In this document: positions 1 through 6,104 of the stretch, in pieces
How the letters are laid out: the number at the start of each line of letters is the position of its first letter
Position numbering within the stretch: the first letter of the stretch is position 1
Assembly: GCA_964610765.1 (NCBI GenBank)
Contig: CAZSWS010000100.1
Location: 1 to 7,891, forward strand
Source of the DNA: CAZSWS01 sp964610765
Lineage (GTDB): Bacteria; Bacteroidota; Bacteroidia; Bacteroidales; Tannerellaceae
Length of the DNA: 7,891 nucleotides
Direction: 5' to 3'
Made by a program: the position numbers and the translations under genes
Notes under the pieces: generated by a model
Database searches by the model: none
What the model was told of the DNA's origin: nothing
Seen by the model: only the letters and a program-made list of their open reading frames with translations

Positions 1-339
1 TATCAGTTGTACTGTTTTGCTTTTTTGTAGATTTACTATATGAATGTAGGCTTAGGTTAGGCAGGATATATATTCGTGTGATGTATCATTGGTTGCTAGA
101 TGTTTAGAAAAGGGATGCTGTCTTTATTGTTAATTTCTTTATTTCTGATAAAAAAGTAAATGAAACAAGAAAGAAATGTGTTTATTTTTGTATCTTCGTG
201 CCCTTGAAGTGGAAACTGGTTTTGGGAAGAATCGGATAAGCTCGCATGACGTTGTCTTATGTGTTGATAACTTTCTGTGTTTCCGCTGATTAAGGATTGA
301 AATTAAGATATAATAAGTAACAAAAATATTAGAATGTAA
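1..339. other. Non-coding upstream region with leader of the first gene
   Basis: This AT-rich stretch shows no convincing gene on either strand. One short frame stays open from the left edge to a stop near 107, but its translation is cysteine- and leucine-rich and resembles nothing I recognise, so I do not call it a gene end. The right part appears to be promoter plus leader for the isomerase gene at 340. Two possible RNA pairings are visible in the leader: 209-216 (GTGGAAAC) with 279-286 (GTTTCCGC), eight pairs with one G-U, and a bulged hairpin at 245-261 around the loop GTT. Both are modest and could be chance in an AT-rich region. Confidence 0.6.
191..198 (+). promoter_or_regulatory. Possible Bacteroidota -7 element (TATCTTCG)
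   Basis: TATCTTCG matches the Bacteroidota primary-sigma -7 consensus TAnnTTTG at all but one fixed position. It is followed by a C-containing stretch (gtgccc). No TTTG -33 box lies 19-21 bases upstream, so the promoter would be weak or this call is wrong. It would start transcription near 202 and give the isomerase gene a leader of about 135 bases. A second near match, TAACTTTC at 268-275, is an alternative and also lacks a -33 box. Confidence 0.35.
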
Positions 340-2478
340 ATGGCTACGCTTGAAAAAATTAGAAACAAAGCAGGTTTATTGGTTGCCGTAGTGGGGGTAG
401 CACTACTTGCGTTTATATTGGGAGACTTCTTGAATTCAGGATCAACCTTTTTTAGACAACAGCAAGAGAAAGTTGCCGTAGTTGACGGAGTTACTGTTAA
501 TTACCAGACCTATCAAAACCGCATTGAAGAAATGCTTGAGATGTATAAAATGCAATCAGGCTCGAACAATGTACCTGATGAGTATCAAAATCAAATTCGT
601 CAATCTGTTTTTGATGCAATTGTCCGTGAGATAGTATTGGATGAGGAATTAGAAAAACTAGGAATTCAAGTATCTTCAGACGAACTGTTTGACATGGTGC
701 AAGGTGAGAATATCTCTCCGGTAATTCAAGGAATGCCGATGTTTTCAAATCCTCAAACAGGTATGTTCGATAAAAATCTGATGTTGAACTTCTTGAAAGT
801 GATTGATGAAAAGGCTATTCAAGCAGCTTCACCACAAGAGCAATCAGAATTGATATCAGCTAGAAACTTTTGGTTGTTCTGGGAAAAGAACATCAAACGT
901 CAACGCTTAGAAGAGAAATATCTTACCTTATTAACTAAATCAATGGCTGCAAATAAGCTGGATGCAGAGGCAGCTCATAAAGGTGAATCTGAAAAGTCGG
1001 ATATTCTATATGTGAAACAACCATATACGTCTATTCCCGACTCAGCAGTACAGGTTTCAAAAGCAGAGATTGAAAAGCTGTATAACGAACGCAAAGAGCA
1101 GTTCAAGCAAGCTGAAACGAAAGTTATTACGTACATCTCAAAACCCATAGTTCCTAGTGAAGAAGACTATGATTTGGCACGTCAAGATGTCGATAAGCTA
1201 AGAGAAGAGTTGATGACTACCGAGCAGGTAGCAGAAGTAGTGAATGAATATTCAGAGACACCTTATATTGATGCTTTTGTTTCGACGGCTAGTATGGATA
1301 TGTATTTGAAAGATTTTGCAGCTACAGCTAGTTTAGGTGATGTAAGTGATGCAATCTTTGAAAACGATCAATATCGCGTGTTTAAACTGGTTGACAAGAC
1401 GGTAGCTCCGGACTCGGTTAAATTTAGCCATATCATGTTAGCTCCGGGGGCAACAGAAGAAGCCACTAAGCAATTGGTTGATAGTCTGCTTACAGAGTTG
1501 AAAGGTGGAGCTGATTTTGGTCTTCTTGCTGCTCAATTTTCAGTAGATCAAACAAGAGAAAATGGCGGTGAAGTAGGATGGTTTACAGAGCCTGCAGCCG
1601 TATTGAATCTAGGGGCTGATTTTGCTAAAACATTATTCAGCACTGCTGTAAACAATGTAGTTGAAGTGAAGTCAACTTATGGAATACACCTGGTTAAGGT
1701 GACCGGTAAAACAGCAAATGTGAATAAATATAAGTTGGCACATGTATTGATGACTGTTACACCTAGTTCAGACACGTACAGTAAAATTTATAATGACTTA
1801 AATAAGTTTATCACAACTAACCGTGTGATAGCTCAGTTGGATACAGCGGCTACTTCTGCCGGTTATGATGTGTTCACTAATACGCATTTGACGGCTAATG
1901 ATCAAACAGTGGGAGGACATAAAAACTCACGTCAAGTGGTTCGTTGGGCTTTTGAAAACAATAAAGGAAGTATCTCAGATATTTTTGAGTGTGAAGATGT
2001 GTTTGTGATTGCTGCTGTTCAAGGAACAATGCCTGAAGGTTATCGCTCATTGCAGTCAGTTGAATCCTTATTGAAACCGGAATTGATTGCAAAGAAAAAA
2101 GGAGAGATGATTGTTGAAAACCTGAAAGCTAAAAACTTGACTTCTTTAGATGCTTATGCAGATGTGATGGATTCATCCATTGATTCCGTTCGTTTTGTTA
2201 CATTTAATACAAGTCGTATCAGTGGTATAGGACTTGAGCCTAAGCTGAATGCGCATATTTCACTTTCTCCTGTTAATCAGTTGAGTGAGCCGATAGCCGG
2301 AAATGGTGGTGTATATGTTTATACCGTATTTAACCGGACTACAGATGAGGCAACAGAGAATGAAGCAGAGCAAATTCAAAACCAAGAAGGTGCGTTGGCT
2401 TACCGAGTAGGGTATCAGGCTATTCAGCTTCTTGTGAGCAAAGCGAAAGTCGAAGACAATCGTATTCGCTTCTATTAA
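340..2478 (+). CDS. ppiD: PpiD/SurA-like membrane-anchored peptidyl-prolyl cis-trans isomerase
   Basis: This is a 712-residue periplasmic folding factor held to the inner membrane by one N-terminal helix. Residues about 12-30 are a hydrophobic anchor after a short basic start, as in E. coli PpiD (623 residues, from memory). Residues about 45-200 look like the SurA/PpiD N-terminal chaperone domain, with VAVVDGVTV followed by long helices. A canonical parvulin (rotamase) domain spans about 358-457, with the paired histidines H364 (KFSHIML) and H450 (STYGIH) and the GGEVGWF motif at 409-415. The segments before (about 257-352) and after it (about 463-562, containing KLAHVL) look like degenerate parvulin repeats, which I infer from pattern only. 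It likely assists folding of outer-membrane and secreted proteins. The ATG at 340 is chosen because it directly precedes the anchor. An AT-rich stretch rather than a Shine-Dalgarno site precedes it, as is usual in Bacteroidota. It appears monocistronic because a terminator follows. The exact orthology to ppiD is less certain than the family. Confidence 0.88.
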   Translation: MATLEKIRNKAGLLVAVVGVALLAFILGDFLNSGSTFFRQQQEKVAVVDGVTVNYQTYQNRIEEMLEMYKMQSGSNNVPDEYQNQIRQSVFDAIVREIVLDEELEKLGIQVSSDELFDMVQGENISPVIQGMPMFSNPQTGMFDKNLMLNFLKVIDEKAIQAASPQEQSELISARNFWLFWEKNIKRQRLEEKYLTLLTKSMAANKLDAEAAHKGESEKSDILYVKQPYTSIPDSAVQVSKAEIEKLYNERKEQFKQAETKVITYISKPIVPSEEDYDLARQDVDKLREELMTTEQVAEVVNEYSETPYIDAFVSTASMDMYLKDFAATASLGDVSDAIFENDQYRVFKLVDKTVAPDSVKFSHIMLAPGATEEATKQLVDSLLTELKGGADFGLLAAQFSVDQTRENGGEVGWFTEPAAVLNLGADFAKTLFSTAVNNVVEVKSTYGIHLVKVTGKTANVNKYKLAHVLMTVTPSSDTYSKIYNDLNKFITTNRVIAQLDTAATSAGYDVFTNTHLTANDQTVGGHKNSRQVVRWAFENNKGSISDIFECEDVFVIAAVQGTMPEGYRSLQSVESLLKPELIAKKKGEMIVENLKAKNLTSLDAYADVMDSSIDSVRFVTFNTSRISGIGLEPKLNAHISLSPVNQLSEPIAGNGGVYVYTVFNRTTDEATENEAEQIQNQEGALAYRVGYQAIQLLVSKAKVEDNRIRFY

Positions 2479-2507
2479 TTGCCTAGCATATTAGAAAACA
2501 ATATAAT

Positions 2508-2546
2508 AAACCGGTGTCTTATTTAACAAGACGCCGGTTTTATTTT
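2508..2546 (+). terminator. Strong intrinsic terminator after the isomerase gene
   Basis: A 13-bp stem pairs 2508-2520 (AAACCGGTGTCTT) with 2528-2540 (AAGACGCCGGTTT), with a single T-G wobble and a seven-base loop (ATTTAAC). A T-rich tail runs from 2537 to about 2546. It starts 30 bases after the isomerase stop codon and should separate that transcript from rlmN. The A-rich bases upstream of the stem could let it act weakly in the reverse direction too. Confidence 0.9.
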
Positions 2547-2552
2547 TAATAG

Positions 2553-2560
2553 TATCTTTG
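2553..2560 (+). promoter_or_regulatory. Probable rlmN promoter -7 element (TATCTTTG)
   Basis: TATCTTTG is an exact match to the Bacteroidota -7 consensus TAnnTTTG. It lies just downstream of the terminator and only four bases before the rlmN ATG, so transcription would begin at or within a base or two of the start codon. There is no TTTG at the usual -33 distance; that position falls inside the terminator stem (around 2528-2533). The exact -7 match supports a promoter, while the missing -33 box lowers confidence. Confidence 0.5.
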
Positions 2561-2564
2561 AACG

Positions 2565-3590
2565 ATGGAATCAAAAGAGCATTTATCAGGCAAGACATTG
2601 TCAGAACTTAAAGATGTTGCTGCTAGTGTAGGACTTCCTCCTTTTGCGGCCAAGCAACTGGCAGACTGGCTGTATAACAAGAAGGTCGGTTCTATTGATG
2701 AAATGACCAATATTGCACTCAAAAAGCGAGAACAGTTGAACGAGCTGTACGATGTGGGGAGTGTGCCGCCATCGCATGCTATGCGCTCGAAAGACGGTAC
2801 GATAAAGTATCTCTACCCCGTGTCATCAGGTCGATTCATAGAATCAGTATATATACCTACAGAAACACATGCGACGCTCTGTATTTCAACACAAGTAGGG
2901 TGCAAGATGAATTGCCTGTTTTGCATGACCGGCAAGCAAGGTTTTAGTGCTCACTTAACAGCCGGTGAGATTTTAAATCAAATCCAGTCGCTGCCTGAAC
3001 GGGATAAGTTGACCAATATCGTATTTATGGGTATGGGAGAGCCGTTAGACAACCTAGACGAGTTGTTCAAGGTGCTGGAGATATTGACAGCAGACTATGG
3101 CTATGCCATGAGCCCGAAACGTATAACGGTATCTACCATCGGAGTAAAGAGCGGTTTGAAGAAATTTATTGAAGAAAGTGATTGTCATTTAGCCATAAGC
3201 TTACATTCTCCTTTTCATGAAGAACGTCTTTCGATTATGCCGGTAGAAAAAGCTTTTCCTATTAAAGAGGTCATTGAATTGATTCGTACGTATGATTTTT
3301 CACGTCAGCGGCGTGTTTCTTTTGAGTATATTATGTTTGGCGGATTAAACGATTCTATACGGCATGCGCAAGAGTTGGTTAAGCTATTAAAGGGAATTCC
3401 CTGCCGAGTTAATCTGATACGTTATCATGCCATTCCGGCTGTTTCTCTCCAGACCTCATCAGAAGAAAAGATGAATAATTTCCGAGACTACTTGAATAGC
3501 AAAGGCGTTATTTGTACAATCAGGGCTTCACGCGGAGAAGATATCTTTGCTGCCTGTGGCATGTTGTCCACGAAAGAGCAAAACAGATAA
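2565..3590 (+). CDS. rlmN: RlmN, dual-specificity 23S rRNA/tRNA adenine-C2 methyltransferase
   Basis: RlmN is a cytoplasmic radical-SAM enzyme that methylates C2 of A2503 in 23S rRNA and of A37 in a subset of tRNAs (E. coli numbering, family knowledge). The 341-residue protein contains the N-terminal RlmN accessory domain (about 8-65, with FAAKQLADWLY and IDEMTNI). The radical-SAM cluster motif CxxxCxxC is at C113, C117 and C120, and the GMGEP SAM-binding motif is at 156-160. The two mechanistic cysteines are both present: C106 in TLCIS, equivalent to E. coli C118, and C331 in AACGML, equivalent to the methyl-carrying C355. E93 matches the conserved Glu before VYIP. The C-terminal tail after C331 is about ten residues, shorter than in E. 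coli. The ATG at 2565 is the only start that keeps the accessory domain. No Shine-Dalgarno site is possible if transcription starts at the element just upstream. No strong terminator follows. Confidence 0.97.
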   Translation: MESKEHLSGKTLSELKDVAASVGLPPFAAKQLADWLYNKKVGSIDEMTNIALKKREQLNELYDVGSVPPSHAMRSKDGTIKYLYPVSSGRFIESVYIPTETHATLCISTQVGCKMNCLFCMTGKQGFSAHLTAGEILNQIQSLPERDKLTNIVFMGMGEPLDNLDELFKVLEILTADYGYAMSPKRITVSTIGVKSGLKKFIEESDCHLAISLHSPFHEERLSIMPVEKAFPIKEVIELIRTYDFSRQRRVSFEYIMFGGLNDSIRHAQELVKLLKGIPCRVNLIRYHAIPAVSLQTSSEEKMNNFRDYLNSKGVICTIRASRGEDIFAACGMLSTKEQNR

Positions 3591-3636
3591 AATCATTCGA
3601 CAGATTAGTCGTTTAAAACTTTCTGGTGGTAGTTTC

Positions 3637-3669
3637 GTTGAGTATGTTTATTAGAAATCATTATCTTTG
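3637..3669 (+). promoter_or_regulatory. Promoter for the pdxA-like gene (-33 GTTG, -7 TATCTTTG)
   Basis: An exact Bacteroidota -7 element TATCTTTG lies at 3662-3669. GTTG, a three-of-four match to the -33 box TTTG, lies at 3637-3640, giving a spacer of 21 bases, within the usual 19-21. Predicted initiation is near 3673-3676, leaving a leader of about 50 bases before the ATG at 3724. It may also serve the lipid genes downstream, because I see no terminator or clear promoter between 4821 and 4875. Confidence 0.7.
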
Positions 3670-3679
3670 TCAAAGAATG

Positions 3680-3696
3680 CCGCTCCAAAGGTGCGG
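3680..3696 (+). other. Small GC-rich hairpin in the pdxA-like leader
   Basis: CCGCTCC (3680-3686) pairs with GGTGCGG (3690-3696) around an AAA loop. Six of seven pairs are G-C, with one T-T mismatch. It stands out in an AT-rich leader, begins a few bases after the predicted transcription start and ends 27 bases before the start codon. A poly-A stretch rather than a T-tract follows, so it is not an intrinsic terminator. It could stabilise the 5' end of the message, which is inference. Confidence 0.45.
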
Positions 3697-3723
3697 AAAA
3701 TATAAAAAAGAAATACGTTCAGT

Positions 3724-4821
3724 ATGAATAATGAACTTATTAAGGTTGGAGTAACACACGGAGATATTAATGGAATAGGCTACGAGTTGTTACTGAAAAC
3801 CTTTTCAGATATGCGCATGTCAGAACTCTGTTCGACAATAGTTTACGGGTCGTCTAAGGTAGCAGCTTATTATCGAAAAACATTGGGACTTCCCGCTGTT
3901 AATCTAAATATGATTGGCAAGGCTGAAGAGGCACGTGAAAATCGCTTAAACATCATCAATAGCCTTTCAGATGAAGAGGCACAAGTAGATATGGGCACAT
4001 CGACTGCTCAATCGGGTACTGCTGCTGAAAAATCACTGCGAGCAGCTGTTGACGACTTGAAGCGAGGAGTGATTGATGTATTGGTAACCTCCCCGGTCAA
4101 TATGCAAAATATGCGTTCGGAATCCTTTCCTTATGCCAGTCAACAACTGTTTTTGCAAGAATCATTAGCAGCTAAGGGAACATTGTCAATCTTCATCAAT
4201 GAAGGATTGCGTATTGCACCTGCCGTTGAATCGGTTGCTGTGAAAGATATCACCTCTGTGCTGACGGTTGACCATCTTACTCAAAAGCTGATTTTGCTTA
4301 ATCAGTCGCTTAAAGAAGATTTTAATATTGTCAGACCACGTATTGCCGTATTGGCATTGAATGCAAGTGGTACAGATTTGGCTACTACAGGTGATGAAGA
4401 AAAGAACGTTATTCTTCCGGCAATGGAAGAGGCAGAACGAAAAGGAGTGATGTCTTTTGGACCTTATCAGGCAGATGAGTTTTTTGGAAATATGCAATAT
4501 AACCTGTTTGATGCTGTTTTAGCAATGTATTATGATCAGGGAGTAGCACCTTTTAAGGCTTTGTCTTTAGATGAAGGAGTGGTATTTACAGCCGGTCTTC
4601 CTTATATATGTGTAAGCCCTAACCATGGCGTGTTGTATGAGGTGACCGGAAAAAATGAATGCTCAGAAAGTGCTTTCCGAAATTCATTTTATCAAGCGAT
4701 TGATTTATATAGAAACAGGAAAAGCTTTGCTGAAAACACGGCAAGACCTCTTCGCAGGCAATACTACGAAAAAGGGGAAGACAATGAAAAACTGGATTTG
4801 ACTGCAGAAGAGCATGATTAA
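3724..4821 (+). CDS. pdxA: PdxA-family protein lacking catalytic residues (probable pseudoenzyme)
   Basis: The fold family is 4-hydroxythreonine-4-phosphate dehydrogenase, which acts in vitamin B6 (pyridoxal phosphate) synthesis. The 365-residue protein aligns end to end with E. coli PdxA (329 residues), with clear landmarks: GVTHGDINGIG (9-19), VTSPVN (121-126), DAVLAMY (263-269) and GLPYI (291-295). The active-site positions have changed. The three E. coli metal ligands H166, H211 and H266 align with S170, S215 and Y270. The GHTEF motif reads S139-Q-Q-L-F143. The Lys of GPVHK is M127. N283 and R292 align with V287 and C296, and the Asp of DHGTA is N300. K278 (E. coli K274) and H301 remain. 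The frame is unbroken and the promoter looks functional, so decay is not obvious; a repurposed or regulatory protein is possible. Normal PdxA activity is very unlikely. The substitutions follow from my recalled alignment to E. coli. The C-terminus runs on in an acidic tail (about 350-365). Confidence 0.88.
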   Translation: MNNELIKVGVTHGDINGIGYELLLKTFSDMRMSELCSTIVYGSSKVAAYYRKTLGLPAVNLNMIGKAEEARENRLNIINSLSDEEAQVDMGTSTAQSGTAAEKSLRAAVDDLKRGVIDVLVTSPVNMQNMRSESFPYASQQLFLQESLAAKGTLSIFINEGLRIAPAVESVAVKDITSVLTVDHLTQKLILLNQSLKEDFNIVRPRIAVLALNASGTDLATTGDEEKNVILPAMEEAERKGVMSFGPYQADEFFGNMQYNLFDAVLAMYYDQGVAPFKALSLDEGVVFTAGLPYICVSPNHGVLYEVTGKNECSESAFRNSFYQAIDLYRNRKSFAENTARPLRRQYYEKGEDNEKLDLTAEEHD

Positions 4822-4874
4822 TCTGAAAGAGAATAGTTTAATAATATTATTGATAAAATAAAAGTAGAGCAAGT

Positions 4875-5354
4875 ATGTTCAAGAATAAAACAATCGTATA
4901 TACCTCAGGAACGTTTGATATGTTTCATTACAATCATTTACGAATGATTAACTATGCACGTAGTTTAGCAGATATCCTAATCGTTGGTGTAAGCACTGAC
5001 GAACTGGTGTCTTCTTACAAAGCAAAACCCATCATTCCTTTTAATGAGCGTTTGCAAATCATTGAAGCATTGAAAACTCCTGATATCGTGATACCTCAGC
5101 ATACTTTAGACCATACTGAAATAGTGAAAAAGCTTAATATAGATGCTTTTGTGGTGGGAGATGATTGGTTCGGGAAATACGATTACCTGAAAGACTTGCA
5201 TGTTCAAGTATTTTACTTCCCTTATGGAACAGGCGTTTCTTCTACTATCATTAAGAAAACGATTCATGACTCGTATGAGTCTAACTTAAAAAGACAGCAG
5301 CAAGCCAAGCCTGAATCTATTCATTCTGCTGCTTCAGTTAACAATAAGGAGTGA
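4875..5354 (+). CDS. TagD-like cytidylyltransferase (glycerol-3-phosphate cytidylyltransferase family)
   Basis: This 159-residue nucleotidyltransferase probably couples CTP to a phosphorylated alcohol, giving a CDP-alcohol and pyrophosphate in the cytoplasm. It aligns along its length with Bacillus subtilis TagD (129 residues): SGTFDMFHYNH (11-21) for the GTFD/HxGH nucleotide site, STDEL (40-44), the FNERLQIIE helix (56-64), GDDWFGKYD (95-103) and the C-terminal GVSSTIIK (120-127), which stands in for the RTxGxSTTxI signature. Two departures are visible. The HxGH motif reads H18-Y-N-H21, with Asn for the usual Gly, and the Arg before the final signature is Tyr117. A polar tail (about 131-159) extends past the TagD end. 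The true alcohol may be glycerol phosphate, another polyol phosphate or phosphoethanolamine; sequence alone cannot decide. It starts 53 bases after the pdxA-like gene and overlaps the ribosome-binding region of the next gene, so it is in an operon with what follows. Confidence 0.87.
   Translation: MFKNKTIVYTSGTFDMFHYNHLRMINYARSLADILIVGVSTDELVSSYKAKPIIPFNERLQIIEALKTPDIVIPQHTLDHTEIVKKLNIDAFVVGDDWFGKYDYLKDLHVQVFYFPYGTGVSSTIIKKTIHDSYESNLKRQQQAKPESIHSAASVNNKE
5346..5351 (+). promoter_or_regulatory. Shine-Dalgarno site (AAGGAG) for the reductase gene
   Basis: AAGGAG lies eight bases before the ATG at 5360 and is formed by the last two sense codons (Lys-Glu) of the cytidylyltransferase gene. It decides the start. 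The GTG at 5351 overlaps this site and would have no spacing, so ATG 5360 is preferred. Near-consensus Shine-Dalgarno sites are uncommon in Bacteroidota, and the location suggests translational coupling to the upstream gene. Confidence 0.65.
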
Positions 5355-5359
5355 ACGGA

Positions 5360-6088
5360 ATGAACCGGTATGCGTTAATAACAGGAGGAACCAAAGGAAT
5401 TGGTTATGCCGTAGCAGAGTGTTTGGGTAAGGAAGGTTATGATTTGTTACTGACTTATGCTTCGGATGAACAAAAAGCACTAGAGGCTGCTGAAAAGTTG
5501 ACTCAGCAAAACAATATTCAAGTAGATGTGCTTGCCGCTGATATTTCACAGCCGGAATCAATAGAGCTTATTGCCGACTTTTTAACTAAAAAAGATCGTA
5601 CGTTAAATGCCTTGATTTTTAATGCCGGATTGACTTGTCGTGACTCTTTTGAAGAGCTCAAACAAGCCGACTGGGCACGTGTGTTCTATGCAAACATTCA
5701 ATTCCCGGTCTTTTTACTCCAGCGAGTAGTTTCACGTATCCAATCCGGAGGGAGTGTCATATTTACCGGTTCGTTAATGGGCATTCAGCCTCATTCGGTA
5801 TCGTTGGCTTATGGCGTTTCTAAAAGTGCTGTGCATGCATTAACACAGAATTTAGTTAAGTTTTTAGCTCCGTATAATATACGTGTGAATGCTGTGGCTC
5901 CCGGCTTTGTGGATACTGAATGGCAAAAAAACAAACCTGCTGAAATCAGAGCGAATATAGAACGTAAAGTCTCATTAGGACGTTTTTGTGAACCCGACGA
6001 AGTAGCCAATGTGTATAAAATGCTACTTGAAAACAATTACTTTAATGGTGAAGTGGTTGTGATAGATGGAGGCTACTCCTATAAATGA
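5360..6088 (+). CDS. Short-chain dehydrogenase/reductase (FabG-like SDR)
   Basis: This 242-residue classical SDR is expected to oxidise or reduce an alcohol/ketone using NAD(P)H in the cytoplasm. The Rossmann motif TGGTKGIG is at 8-15, D61 follows the third strand, and FNAG is at 87-90. The catalytic tetrad is N112, S138, Y151 and K155, followed by the PG motif at 181-182 and the C-terminal VIDGGYS at 234-240. Length is typical. It resembles 3-oxoacyl-ACP reductase, but that name is often given to any SDR. Its place between a cytidylyltransferase and a CDP-alcohol transferase, in a tight operon, suggests it makes or modifies a small alcohol or lipid intermediate rather than serving general fatty acid synthesis (inference). 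A GTG at 5351 would add three residues, but the Shine-Dalgarno site favours ATG 5360. The gap to the upstream stop is five bases. Confidence 0.9.
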   Translation: MNRYALITGGTKGIGYAVAECLGKEGYDLLLTYASDEQKALEAAEKLTQQNNIQVDVLAADISQPESIELIADFLTKKDRTLNALIFNAGLTCRDSFEELKQADWARVFYANIQFPVFLLQRVVSRIQSGGSVIFTGSLMGIQPHSVSLAYGVSKSAVHALTQNLVKFLAPYNIRVNAVAPGFVDTEWQKNKPAEIRANIERKVSLGRFCEPDEVANVYKMLLENNYFNGEVVVIDGGYSYK

Positions 6089-6104
6089 CGGAAGATAAAT
6101 AAAT

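Noticed and set aside
4..28. Hairpin CAGT-TGT-ACTG followed by a T-rich run, resembling a terminator
   Set aside because: The stem is only four base pairs, too weak to call. The window edge hides whatever gene it might terminate.
3..107. Short open frame running in from the left edge, possibly the end of an upstream gene
   Set aside because: The composition is not protein-like and there is no recognisable motif; about 35 codons open by chance is common.
334..339. Minimal upstream frame ATG-TAA directly before the isomerase ATG
   Set aside because: Start-stop elements can regulate translation, but in AT-rich sequence this is easily chance and nothing else supports it.
3542..3549. Exact TATCTTTG inside rlmN
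   Set aside because: It is made by the conserved codons for Asp-Ile-Phe-Ala just before the catalytic Cys331, has no -33 partner that I could support, and is best explained by coding constraint.
3598..3611. Hairpin CGAC-loop-GTCG after rlmN as a terminator
   Set aside because: It has only four base pairs, and the T-tract after it is poor.
4186..4497. Antisense open frame of about 100 codons opposite the pdxA-like gene
   Set aside because: It overlaps a clearly homologous gene, its translation is rich in His, Cys and Ser as expected for a shadow frame, and no promoter or motif supports it. The same applies to the shorter antisense frames at 497-748, 1895-2092, 5334-5561 and 5809-6036.
5351..5359. 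GTG start for the reductase giving three extra residues
   Set aside because: The AAGGAG site overlaps the GTG and has ideal spacing to ATG 5360, and SDR proteins typically begin a few residues before the first strand, as with the ATG.
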